Assembly (NCBI RefSeq): GCF_900100395.1 | Contig: NZ_FNFB01000008.1 | Location: 188,071-252,070 of the forward strand | Direction: 5' to 3' | Length of the DNA: 64,000 bases | DNA from: Nonomuraea maritima | GTDB lineage: Bacteria > Actinomycetota > Actinomycetes > Streptosporangiales > Streptosporangiaceae | Shown: piece by piece, positions 34,619-42,687 of the stretch | How the letters are laid out: each line of letters opens with the position of its first letter | Position numbering within the stretch: position 1 is the stretch's first letter | The notes under the pieces: generated by a model | What the model was told of the DNA's origin: nothing | The model's input: only the letters and a program-made list of their open reading frames with translations | Databases searched by the model: none | Program-made: the position numbers and the translations under genes

Positions 34619-35506
34619 GTGTCCCCCCAACTGGTTCTGCTCGTCAACCCCACCGCGCGCGGCGGTCGTACGCTGCGCCTGCTCGATCCGGTGGCCCGCC
34701 GGTTGCGCGCCGGCGGCGCCGAACTGTCGGTGATCGTCGGCGCCGACCCGGCCGACGCCCTGGAGCGCGCCTGCACCGCCGTGGCCGAGCGGCCCGACGC
34801 GCTCGTGGCCTTCGGCGGCGACGGCCTCGTCCACCTGGCCGTCCAGGCCGTGGCCGGCACCGACGTGCCGCTCGGCATCATCCCGGCCGGCACCGGCAAC
34901 GACATCGCGACCGCGCTCGGCGTGCCCGCCAAGGACCCGATCGCCGCCGCCCGGTCGGTGCTGCGGATGAAGTCGCGTCCGGTCGACGCCGTGAGCGTGC
35001 GTACGGGCGAGGGCGAGGAGCTGTTCGCCGGGGTGCTGTGCGCGGGGTTCGACTCGCGGGTCAACGAGCGGGCCAACCGGCGCACGTGGCCGCCGGGGCA
35101 GGGCCGCTACCTGGTGGCGATGGCCGAGGAGCTGCGTTCGTTCCGGCCGGTCCCGTTCCGGGTGACGTTCGACGGTGAGGAGGTCGTCGAGCGGGAGGCC
35201 ATGCTGGTGGCGGTGGCCAACACCGGTTCGTACGGGGCCGGCATGCGGGTGTGCCCCGGTGCGGAGCCCGACGACGGCCTGATCGACGTGGTGATGCTGG
35301 AGGCGGTCTCGAAGGCCGAGTTCCTGCGGGTGTTCCCGAGCGTCTACCGGGGCACGCACGTCGGCCACCGGGCCGTGTCGGTGCGGCGGGCGCGCAGCGT
35401 GCGGGTGGAGGCGCCGGACGTGGTCGCCTACGCCGACGGCGAGCGGGTGGGCGCGGTTCCGGTGGACTGCGAGGTACGGCCCGGCGTGCTGCGGGTGATC
35501 TCCTGA
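34619..35506 (+). CDS. diacylglycerol/lipid kinase family protein (DagK/YegS type)
   Basis: Cytoplasmic lipid kinase, 295 residues. Signature sites are LVNPTARGG (nucleotide binding), VAFGGDGLVHLAVQAVAGT (catalytic GGDG), IIPAGTGNDIATALG, and the C-terminal YADGERVG. It probably phosphorylates diacylglycerol or a related lipid, recycling it into phospholipid synthesis. TAGGTT (34607-34612) precedes the GTG by six bases, pointing to a leaderless transcript separate from tat. The start is the only one that keeps the first beta strand (QLVLLVNP). Confidence 0.92.
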   Translation: MSPQLVLLVNPTARGGRTLRLLDPVARRLRAGGAELSVIVGADPADALERACTAVAERPDALVAFGGDGLVHLAVQAVAGTDVPLGIIPAGTGNDIATALGVPAKDPIAAARSVLRMKSRPVDAVSVRTGEGEELFAGVLCAGFDSRVNERANRRTWPPGQGRYLVAMAEELRSFRPVPFRVTFDGEEVVEREAMLVAVANTGSYGAGMRVCPGAEPDDGLIDVVMLEAVSKAEFLRVFPSVYRGTHVGHRAVSVRRARSVRVEAPDVVAYADGERVGAVPVDCEVRPGVLRVIS

Positions 35507-35580
35507 ACCCCGAAATCTACAACGTAAAGGCGCCCGCCGGGGGGACCGACCGGAATGACGATTTCGGTAGGCTGACGGCT

Positions 35581-38313
35581 ATGACAACGCCAGCGGAACG
35601 CTACGCGGCCTTCCGTCAGAAGCACCAGAACGACGGCGCCGCACTCGAATCGTTCCGAGGTCTCTACGACTTCGAGCTGGACGACTTCCAACTGGACGCC
35701 TGCCGCGCGCTGGAGGCCGGAGACGGCGTGCTCGTGGCGGCGCCGACCGGGTCCGGCAAGACGGTGGTGGGCGAGTTCGCCGTCCACCTGGCCCTGGAAC
35801 AGGGCCTGAAGTGCTTCTACACCACCCCCATCAAGGCGCTGTCCAACCAGAAGTACAACGACCTGGTCAAACGGTACGGCACCGCCAAGGTCGGCCTGCT
35901 GACGGGCGACAACAGCGTCAACGGCGAGGCGCCCATCGTGGTCATGACCACCGAGGTGCTGCGCAACATGCTCTACGCCGGCTCGGCCACGCTGGCCGGG
36001 CTGGGCTTCGCCGTGATGGACGAGGTCCACTACCTGGCCGACCGCTTCCGCGGCGCGGTGTGGGAAGAGGTCATCATCCACCTGCCCGACTCGGTGCGGC
36101 TGGTGGCGCTGTCGGCCACGGTGAGCAACGCCGAGGAGTTCGGCGAGTGGCTGGGCGACGTGCGCGGCGACACCACGGTGATCGTCGACGAGCACCGGCC
36201 GGTGCCGCTGTGGCAGCACATGATGGTGGGCAACCGCATCTACGACATCTTCGTGAACGACGACCTGACGCCGCGGGTCAACCCGACGCTCATGCGGGTG
36301 ACCCGCGACGCCGAGCGGCTGACGGCCGGGCGGGGCAGGCGCGGCTACGGCAGGCCGCAGCGCTCGCGGCCGCCCGACCGGGCGCAGATCATCGACAAGC
36401 TCGACGGCGAGGGGCTGCTGCCGGCGATCACGTTCATCTTCTCCCGCGCCGGCTGCGACGCGGCCGTGCAGCAGTGCCTGTACGCGGGCATCCGGCTCAC
36501 CGACGACCGTGAGCGCCACACCATCCGCCAGCTCGTCGACGAGCGCACCGCGCACCTGCCCGACGAGGACCTCGCCGTGCTCGGCTACCTGGAGTGGCGC
36601 GAGTGCCTGGAGCGCGGCCTTGCCGCCCACCACGCGGGCATGCTGCCGGCCTTCAAGGAGGTCGTCGAGGAGCTGTTCACGCTGGGGCTGGTCAAGGCGG
36701 TGTTCGCCACCGAGACGCTGGCGCTGGGCATCAACATGCCGGCCCGCAGCGTGGTGATCGAGAAGCTCGACAAGTGGAACGGCGAGACGCACGCCGACCT
36801 GACGCCGGGGGAGTACACCCAGCTCACCGGGCGGGCCGGGCGGCGCGGCATCGACGTCGAGGGCCACGCCGTGGTGCTGTGGCAGCCGGGCATGGACCCG
36901 CTGTCGGTGGCGGGGCTGGCCGGCACGCGTACGTACCCGCTGCGGTCGAGTTTCCAGCCGTCGTACAACATGGCGGTCAACCTGGTCGGGCAGTTCGGGC
37001 GCGAGCGGACGCGGACGCTGCTGGAGGAGTCGTTCGCGCAGTTCCAGGCCGACCGGGCGGTCGTGGGCCTGGCCAAGCAGCTGCGCAAGCACGAGGAGGC
37101 GCTGGAGGGCTACAAGGAGGCGATGACCTGCCACCTGGGCGACTTCGCCGAATACGCCGAGCTGCGCCGCCGCCTGTCCGACCGGGAGGCGGAGCTGTCG
37201 CGGCAGCGGGGCGCCGCGCGGCGGGCCGCGGCGGTGCGGTCGCTGGAGGCGCTGGAGCCGGGCGACGTCATCAGGGTGCCGGGCGGGCGGCGCGCGGGCC
37301 TGGCGATCGTGCTCGACCCGGGCCGCAACCCGCGCGGCCGGGTCGCGGGCGGGCCGAGCCCGCTGGTGCTGACGATCGGCAAGCAGGTCAAGAAGCTCGA
37401 CCCGGCCGACTTCCCGGTGCCGGTCGAGCCGCTGGAGAAGGTGCGGATCCCGAAGAACTTCAACGGCCGCTCGCCGAAGGAGCGGGCGAACCTCGTCTCG
37501 ACCCTGCTGGCCAAGATGGGCGACCGTGATCTCGGCAAGCCGCTCAGGGTGCGCGACCACGCGGTGGAGGACGACGAGGTCAACGAGCTGCGCCGGCGCA
37601 TCAGGCAGCATCCGTGCCAGGGCTGCGACGAGCGGGAGGACCACGCCCGCTGGGGCGAGCGCTACTACAAGCTGCTGCGCGAGACCGAAGGGCTGCGCCG
37701 CCGCGTCGAGGGCCGCTCCCATGTCATCTCGCGGACGTTCGACCGCATCTGCACGGTGCTGGAGCAGCTCGGCTACCTCGACGGCGAGGCGGTCACCGAC
37801 GAGGGGCGCCGGCTGGGCCGTCTCTACACCGAGCTCGACCTGCTCACCGCGGAATGCCTGCGGCAGGGCCTGTGGGAGGCTCTCGAGCCGGCCGAGCTGG
37901 CGGCGTGCGTGTCGGCGCTGGTGTTCGAGTCGCGGGCGGCCGACGACGCCCGCCGTCCGAAGATCCCGGCCGGGCGGGCCCAGGACGCGCTGACGGCGAT
38001 GGTGCGGCTGTGGGGCGAGCTGGAGGGCATCGAGTCCGACCACGGGCTGTCCACGATCCGCGAGCCCGACCTGGGGTTCGCGTGGGCGGCGTTCCGCTGG
38101 ACCAAGGGTCACAGCCTCGACGCGGTGCTGATGGACGGCGTGAACGGCAACGAGCTGGCGGCCGGTGACTTCGTCCGCTGGATCAAGCAGCTGATGGACC
38201 TGCTCGGGCAGCTCGGCAACGCGGCCGCGGAGGGCAGCAAGGTCCGGCAGACCGCCAACAAGGCGATCGACGCGATGCGGCGTGGCGTGGTGGCGTACTC
38301 GTCGCTGAACTGA
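35581..38313 (+). CDS. helY: Ski2/Mtr4-type DEAD/DEAH RNA helicase (HelY-like)
   Basis: ATP-dependent superfamily 2 helicase, 910 residues. Motifs: Q-motif-like FELDDFQLDACRAL, motif I APTGSGKT, Ia TPIKALSNQKY, II DEVH, III LSATVSN, and VI QLTGRAGRRGID. A DSHCT-like helical C-terminal domain (FAWAAFRWTKGHSLDAVLMD) and a middle insertion with PGDVIRVPGG follow, as in Ski2 proteins. The mycobacterial homologue (Rv2092c) also follows tatC. RNA turnover or processing is likely. TAGGCT (35568-35573) lies seven bases before ATG 35581, so the mRNA is probably leaderless; the frame is open far upstream but inside another gene. It ends in a strong terminator. Confidence 0.95.
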   Translation: MTTPAERYAAFRQKHQNDGAALESFRGLYDFELDDFQLDACRALEAGDGVLVAAPTGSGKTVVGEFAVHLALEQGLKCFYTTPIKALSNQKYNDLVKRYGTAKVGLLTGDNSVNGEAPIVVMTTEVLRNMLYAGSATLAGLGFAVMDEVHYLADRFRGAVWEEVIIHLPDSVRLVALSATVSNAEEFGEWLGDVRGDTTVIVDEHRPVPLWQHMMVGNRIYDIFVNDDLTPRVNPTLMRVTRDAERLTAGRGRRGYGRPQRSRPPDRAQIIDKLDGEGLLPAITFIFSRAGCDAAVQQCLYAGIRLTDDRERHTIRQLVDERTAHLPDEDLAVLGYLEWRECLERGLAAHHAGMLPAFKEVVEELFTLGLVKAVFATETLALGINMPARSVVIEKLDKWNGETHADLTPGEYTQLTGRAGRRGIDVEGHAVVLWQPGMDPLSVAGLAGTRTYPLRSSFQPSYNMAVNLVGQFGRERTRTLLEESFAQFQADRAVVGLAKQLRKHEEALEGYKEAMTCHLGDFAEYAELRRRLSDREAELSRQRGAARRAAAVRSLEALEPGDVIRVPGGRRAGLAIVLDPGRNPRGRVAGGPSPLVLTIGKQVKKLDPADFPVPVEPLEKVRIPKNFNGRSPKERANLVSTLLAKMGDRDLGKPLRVRDHAVEDDEVNELRRRIRQHPCQGCDEREDHARWGERYYKLLRETEGLRRRVEGRSHVISRTFDRICTVLEQLGYLDGEAVTDEGRRLGRLYTELDLLTAECLRQGLWEALEPAELAACVSALVFESRAADDARRPKIPAGRAQDALTAMVRLWGELEGIESDHGLSTIREPDLGFAWAAFRWTKGHSLDAVLMDGVNGNELAAGDFVRWIKQLMDLLGQLGNAAAEGSKVRQTANKAIDAMRRGVVAYSSLN

Positions 38314-38324
38314 GCGTTCATCGC

Positions 38325-38369
38325 CGTCGGCCCTCCCCGTCGATCGACGGGGAGGGCTGACGTGTTTTT
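38325..38369 (+). terminator. intrinsic terminator after helY
   Basis: A 17-bp stem, whose 28-base core (38330-38357) is its own reverse complement, is followed by GTTTTT (38364-38369). This is one of the few terminators here with a true U-tract. It ends the paf-tat-helY block. Confidence 0.92.
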
Positions 38370-38611
38370 CCGCCAGGTTTCCGGGCCGGGAGCGTGACGG
38401 GTGATGCTGGCGGTGAGAAGCATCCATGACGCGCGCTTGGCGCTCCCATGGGTCTTTACTCATTTGCATCGCATTTAACAGTGGTGCTCAACTGCCTGTC
38501 GCGTCTGGGGAGGCCAGTCAAGTCTCTCTGAAATCACCAGTTATCAGCTGCTTTGGTGCCATTCGGGTGCTAATGTCCGTTTTGTGCAAGTCCGTCAACG
38601 GGGGAGGAAAG

Positions 38612-38725
38612 ATGGCTGGCACGCGATTCTCCAAGATTGGTTTCCAGCAGGGATGGGGCTGCCGTAGGAGGCGTCGTTGGCGCCGGTGCTGCTACGTTCC
38701 CGTCAGGTGGTGGGGGTGCTGCTAG
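38612..38725 (+). CDS. 37-residue Arg/Cys/Trp-rich small ORF ahead of an ABC exporter
   Basis: ATG 38612 has GGGGGAGGAAAG (38600-38611) directly before it. The product has nine Arg, five Cys and four Trp in 37 residues. It begins MAGTRFSKIGFQQGWGC, then RRRRRWRRCC, and ends RWWGCC. It has no hydrophobic signal or membrane segment. The TAG at 38723-38725 is 11 bases before a 12-bp hairpin, and a second AGGAGG inside it (38666-38671, two tandem AGG Arg codons) could serve the exporter. The layout fits a ribosome-stalling leader, or less likely a secreted, modified peptide. I recognise no family. Confidence 0.65.
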   Translation: MAGTRFSKIGFQQGWGCRRRRRWRRCCYVPVRWWGCC

Positions 38726-40527
38726 ATAGCCCCCGTGAGGGCCGGCGGTCCGTCCGCCGGCTCTCATTGAACGTTTCCGGCCGGGAACTCGCGCCGGCGA
38801 TTTCCATTCGCCGTACATTTCGCGAGTTCTGGCCGGACACTCGCGGATTGCGCCGGCTGTTCGCGGCCGGAGTGGTGTTCGCTATTCTCGCCGCGCTCTG
38901 CGAAGTGGTCGCGATCCGCCTGTTCGGGCACATCACCGACGAGGTGCTGACGACCCGGGAATTGGACGCCTTCTGGGTGCCCGCCTTCATCTGGCTCGGG
39001 CTCGCCGCGATCGCCGGGGCGGCGTCGTTCGGCGGGACCTACCTCACCGCGCTGGGCGCCGAACGGTTCCTGCTGGGCCTGCGCGACCGCGTGTACGCGC
39101 ACATCCAGACGCTCGCGCCGGAGTTCTCGGAGAAGCGCCGGCTGGGCGACCTGATGGCGCGGCTGACCGACGACGTGGAGGCCATCGAGGAGTTGGTCGG
39201 GTCAGGGCTCGTCCGGCTCATCACCACGTCCGCCAGCGTGGTGTTCTTCGCAGGAGCGGCCTTCCTCATCCGCTGGGACCTGGCGTTGATCACGATGGCG
39301 CTGATCCCGTTGTTCCTGGTGGTCTCGAAGGTCTTCGCGTCCCGGTTCAGGGTCGCGGCGGCGCGCGAGCGCAGGAGTAACGGCGCCATGAACAGCGTCC
39401 TGGAGGAGGGGCTGGCCAACCAGCCGCTCGTGCAGGCCTACAACCGGCAGGGCGCCGAGTCGCGGCGCCTGCACGACGAGGGGCAGGGCTGGCTGCGCGC
39501 CAACATGACGCAGGCCTGGCTGTCCGGCCTGTACGGGCCCGCCGTGCAGGTCATCGAGACGGTCTGCCTGATCGTCATCCTCGGCTTCGGCGCGTGGGAG
39601 ATCGCGTCCGGCCGGCTGACGATCGGCGGTCTGCTCGCCTTCGCGGCCTACCTGGCCATGCTGTACCCGGCCGTGCAGAGCCTGGGACAGCTGGCCCTGA
39701 CGGTCTCCGAGGCGGCGGCCGGCTCCGACCGGGTCATCGAGATCCTGTCGAGCAAGCCGGGCGTCACCGACGCCGACGACGCCGTCGACGCGGGCCGGAC
39801 CAGCGGCAGGATCGAGTTCGACCGGGTCGGCTTCGCCTATCCGGGACGCAACCGGCCGGTGCTGCGCGACCTGTCGTTCACCGCCGGGCCCGGCGAGGTC
39901 GTGGTGTTCAGCGGGCCGAGCGGCGCGGGCAAGTCGACGCTGGTCAAGCTGCTGCTGCGGTTCTACGACCCGGACCACGGCCGCATCCTGCTGGACGGCA
40001 TCGACCTCAGGCGCCTGACCCGGCGGTCGCTGCGCGAGAACGTCACCGTGCTCCACCAGGAGACGCTGATGTTCTCGGGCACCGTACGCGACAACATCGC
40101 CTACGCCCGTCCCGACGCCACGATCGACGAGGTGATGAAGGCGGCGGAGACCGCGGGCGTGCACGAGTTCGCCAAGGCGCTGCCGCAGGGGTACGAGACC
40201 CCGGTCGGCCAGCGCGGACGGCTGCTGTCCGGCGGGCAGCGGCAGCGGATCGCGATCGCGCGGGCCATCCTGCGTGACGCGCCGGTGCTGGTGCTCGACG
40301 AGCCGATGACGGGTCTCGACGCGGCCACCGCCGCCCAGGTGATGCGGCCGCTGCAGCGCCTCATGGCCGGGCGGACGACGCTGCTCATCACGCACGACAT
40401 GCGGTACGTGCCGGAGAACGCGCGCGTGGTCGAGATCGAGCCGGTCAGGCAGCGGGATCGGATCCGGCTGAAGAGGGCCGGCGTCCCGTTCCACCCGTTC
40501 CGTGGCAACAACTGCAAGAGGCCCTGA
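38677..40527 (+). CDS. ABC exporter (fused membrane and ATPase domains)
   Basis: Half-size ABC exporter with a six-helix membrane domain (about residues 65-340) and an ATPase domain (about 385-590): Walker A GPSGAGKS, signature LLSGGQRQR, Walker B VLVLDEP, then the His switch LITHD. It resembles multidrug or peptide exporters but has no N-terminal C39 protease. Two starts are possible. TTG 38677 has AGGAGG five bases upstream, inside the small ORF in another frame. TTG 38767 lacks a ribosome site but gives the usual short N-terminus (about 20 residues before IRRTFREFW). The hairpin at 38737-38765 lies between the two. A C-terminal tail of about 30 residues is basic. Substrate is unknown. Confidence 0.88.
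   Translation: MAPVLLRSRQVVGVLLDSPREGRRSVRRLSLNVSGRELAPAISIRRTFREFWPDTRGLRRLFAAGVVFAILAALCEVVAIRLFGHITDEVLTTRELDAFWVPAFIWLGLAAIAGAASFGGTYLTALGAERFLLGLRDRVYAHIQTLAPEFSEKRRLGDLMARLTDDVEAIEELVGSGLVRLITTSASVVFFAGAAFLIRWDLALITMALIPLFLVVSKVFASRFRVAAARERRSNGAMNSVLEEGLANQPLVQAYNRQGAESRRLHDEGQGWLRANMTQAWLSGLYGPAVQVIETVCLIVILGFGAWEIASGRLTIGGLLAFAAYLAMLYPAVQSLGQLALTVSEAAAGSDRVIEILSSKPGVTDADDAVDAGRTSGRIEFDRVGFAYPGRNRPVLRDLSFTAGPGEVVVFSGPSGAGKSTLVKLLLRFYDPDHGRILLDGIDLRRLTRRSLRENVTVLHQETLMFSGTVRDNIAYARPDATIDEVMKAAETAGVHEFAKALPQGYETPVGQRGRLLSGGQRQRIAIARAILRDAPVLVLDEPMTGLDAATAAQVMRPLQRLMAGRTTLLITHDMRYVPENARVVEIEPVRQRDRIRLKRAGVPFHPFRGNNCKRP
38737..38765 (+). promoter_or_regulatory. putative attenuator hairpin after the small ORF
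   Basis: GAGGGCCGGCGG (38737-38748) pairs with CCGCCGGCTCTC (38754-38765), twelve pairs with one G-T wobble and a five-base loop. It begins 12 bases after the stop of the Arg/Cys/Trp-rich ORF, so a ribosome stalled on the closing Trp-Trp-Gly-Cys-Cys codons would cover its left arm. It could be an anti-terminator or a block of exporter translation. A second, weaker hairpin (38712-38734) lies over the end of the ORF. Confidence 0.6.
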
Positions 40528-40534
40528 GGGGTTT

Positions 40535-40585
40535 CCACACGACACCCGTCCGATGGCTTTCGTCCATCGGACGGGTGTCGTGTGG
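40535..40585. terminator. perfect 22-bp inverted repeat after the ABC exporter
   Basis: CCACACGACACCCGTCCGATGG (40535-40556) and its exact complement (40564-40585) flank a seven-base loop. This is the longest perfect stem in the window. It sits between the exporter stop and the TetR promoter and probably ends exporter transcription in both directions. Confidence 0.85.
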
Positions 40586-40594
40586 TGTCAGGGG

Positions 40595-40629
40595 CTGTTT
40601 GTCCGAAGATTCCGTCGATAGAATTCGAC
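40595..40629 (+). promoter_or_regulatory. TetR gene promoter with embedded inverted repeat
   Basis: GTCGA (40614-40618) and TCGAC (40625-40629) flank TAGAAT (40619-40624), a good -10 box; CTGTTT (40595-40600) could be the -35, 18 bases upstream. The palindrome over the -10 box suggests autorepression by the TetR protein encoded just downstream. Confidence 0.5.
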
Positions 40630-40660
40630 AGATTTCTCCGTTTTTCCGGAAGCGGGTGTC

Positions 40661-41221
40661 ATGGGCGACGACCACGGCGTTGCCAGGCCACTGCGCGCTG
40701 ACGCTCGCCGCAACCGCGAGCGGGTGTTGCAGGTCGCGCGGGAGGCCATGTCAGGGGGCGGGCTCACCGTCTCCTTCCACGAGATCGCCCGGCGGGCCGG
40801 CGTCGGCGTCGGCATCGTCCACCGGCACTTCCCCACCAAGGAGGCCCTGGTCGAGGCGGTGACGCTGGCCCGAGCCGCCGACCTCGTGGCCGACGCGCAC
40901 GCGCTCGCCACCGCTGAGGACGCGGGCGCGGCGTTCTTCGGCTGGTTCCGCCGGGTCGCCGAACGCGCCTCCGCCGACCAGGCGCTGCGCGACCTGCTCG
41001 ACGGGGCCGGCACCAGGCTGGAGAACGACCTCGTGGCCGCGCTCGGCCCGCTCCTAGCCAGGGCCCAGCGGGTCGGGGCGGTACGTGGTGATCTCGCCCC
41101 CGAGGACGTACGCGACCTGCTGCGGGGTTGCCTGGCGGCCGAGCGGTGGGCGCGCGGCAGGGGCCGCGCGGGCCGGTTGACCGAGACCGTCTGTGACGGG
41201 ATGCGCCCGCGCCCGAGCTAG
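40661..41221 (+). CDS. TetR-family transcriptional regulator
   Basis: Ligand-controlled repressor, 186 residues. The N-terminal helix-turn-helix is RRNRERVLQVAREAMS...VSFHEIARRAGVGVGIVHRHFPTKEALVEAV, typical of TetR. The C-terminal ligand domain is poorly conserved (DQALRDLLDGAG, DLLRGCLAAERWARG). The likely operator is its own palindromic promoter; the exporter upstream is another candidate target but is transcribed from far away. The stop overlaps the convergent RNB gene by four bases. Confidence 0.9.
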   Translation: MGDDHGVARPLRADARRNRERVLQVAREAMSGGGLTVSFHEIARRAGVGVGIVHRHFPTKEALVEAVTLARAADLVADAHALATAEDAGAAFFGWFRRVAERASADQALRDLLDGAGTRLENDLVAALGPLLARAQRVGAVRGDLAPEDVRDLLRGCLAAERWARGRGRAGRLTETVCDGMRPRPS

Positions 41222-42648
41222 GAGGACAGGGTGAAGCGGACCTCGCGGGTGGCGGGGTCGGCCTGGGCCAGGCGGACCACGACCTGCTCGCCCAAGGGGA
41301 GGTCGCCGTCGCAGCGGGCGATGACGGCGGGGTCGTTGATCTGCACCTGGCCGCCCCCGCGCCGCCCGTCCACGTCGATCACCACGGCCTCGAACGCCTG
41401 CCCGATCCGGTCGCGCAGCAGGAACGCCTCCGCCAGGTCGACGCACGCGCGCTCGACCGCGCCTGCCCGCCGTCCTGAGCCGGACATCAGGCCGGGCAGC
41501 GGCGCCAGCGCCGCCCGCACATCGGAAGGCACCGGCTCGCCCGCCGCGACCGCGAGGCACACCTCGGTCGCGTACCGGTCGACCAGGCGCCGCAGCGGCG
41601 CCGTGACGTGCGCGTACGGCGCCGCCACCGCCGCGTGCTCGGCCATCCGGGGCGGCGCGCCGTCGAAGGCCACGTAACCGGCGCCGCGCAGCAGCACCTT
41701 CGACTCGTGCAGGAACGCCGCCTGCTGGGCGTTCTTCGGGTCGAGGTCGTGCACGACCGTGCCGTAGGAGGCGCCGTCGGGCCAGGGGACGTCGAGCGCC
41801 CGCGCCAGCCGGCGCACCGTGTCCAGGTCGGCGGGCCGCGGCCGGGGCAGCACCCGCAGCACCCCGACCTCGGCGTCGAGCATCATCGTGGCCGCGGCCA
41901 TGCCGGTCAGCAGCGAGATCTGCGCGTTCCACGTCTCGGCGGGCAGCGGCAGCCGGAACTCCAGCCGGTAGCGTCCGCCGTGGTGCACCACCTCCTGCTC
42001 GGGGACGGGCAGGGTGACGCCGCCGCGTGCGCGTTCGAGGTCGAGGCGCAACCGGCCGATCTCGGCCAGCAGCGCGAGGACGCCGTCGGCGGTGCCCGTG
42101 TCGACGGCCGCCTGCACGTAGGCGTAGTCGAGCCGCTCGCGGCTGCGGACGAGGGCGCGCCGGACGTCGGCGCCCACGGTGCGGCCGTCGGCGTCGAGGT
42201 CGACGCACCACACCGCGGCCGGCCGCACGGCGCCGGGCAGCAGGCTGGCGGCGCCCTCCGACAGCACCGGGGGATGCAGCGGCACCCGGCCCATCGGCAG
42301 GTAGACGGTCTCCCCGCGGGTGCGGGCCTCGGCGTCGATCACGCCGCCGGGCCGTACGAACGCGCCGACGTCGGCGATCGCGTACCAGACGCGGTAGCCG
42401 GCGCGCAGCCGTTCCAGGTGGAGGGCCTGGTCGAGGTCCATCGAGCCGGGCGGGTCGATCGTGACGAACGGCACGTCGGTCAGGTCGGTCGCCGGCAGCC
42501 GCGGCACCCGCGCCACCCAGGCGGCCTCGTCGAGGACGGGCTGGGGGAAACCGTCGGGCAGCCGGTGTTCCCGCTCGATGCGCCGGAACCCGTCCGCCCA
42601 TTTCAGGGGGATCGGCTCGGGGACCGCAATGGTGGGCACGCCGGACAA
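41218..42648 (-). CDS. RNB-domain (RNase II/R family) ribonuclease
   Basis: 3'-5' exoribonuclease of the RNase II/R family, 476 residues. The catalytic motif reads FVTIDPPGSMDLDQALHLE; three of the four usual Asp residues are there, and the last (Asp210 in E. coli RNase II numbering) is Gln. The second motif VGADVRRALVRSRERLDYAYVQAAV and ETWNAQISLLTGMAAA follow, then HVTAPLRRLVDRYA, the RNB C-terminal signature. There is no N-terminal cold-shock or long S1 domain, so this is a short form. It is in a minus-strand pair with the siderophore reductase gene. The start is ATG 42648. Confidence 0.88.
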   Translation of the reverse strand: MSGVPTIAVPEPIPLKWADGFRRIEREHRLPDGFPQPVLDEAAWVARVPRLPATDLTDVPFVTIDPPGSMDLDQALHLERLRAGYRVWYAIADVGAFVRPGGVIDAEARTRGETVYLPMGRVPLHPPVLSEGAASLLPGAVRPAAVWCVDLDADGRTVGADVRRALVRSRERLDYAYVQAAVDTGTADGVLALLAEIGRLRLDLERARGGVTLPVPEQEVVHHGGRYRLEFRLPLPAETWNAQISLLTGMAAATMMLDAEVGVLRVLPRPRPADLDTVRRLARALDVPWPDGASYGTVVHDLDPKNAQQAAFLHESKVLLRGAGYVAFDGAPPRMAEHAAVAAPYAHVTAPLRRLVDRYATEVCLAVAAGEPVPSDVRAALAPLPGLMSGSGRRAGAVERACVDLAEAFLLRDRIGQAFEAVVIDVDGRRGGGQVQINDPAVIARCDGDLPLGEQVVVRLAQADPATREVRFTLSS

Positions 42649-42687
42649 CTTACCGGCGTCGCGCTCCGGCCGGGAGGGCGGTGCCGC

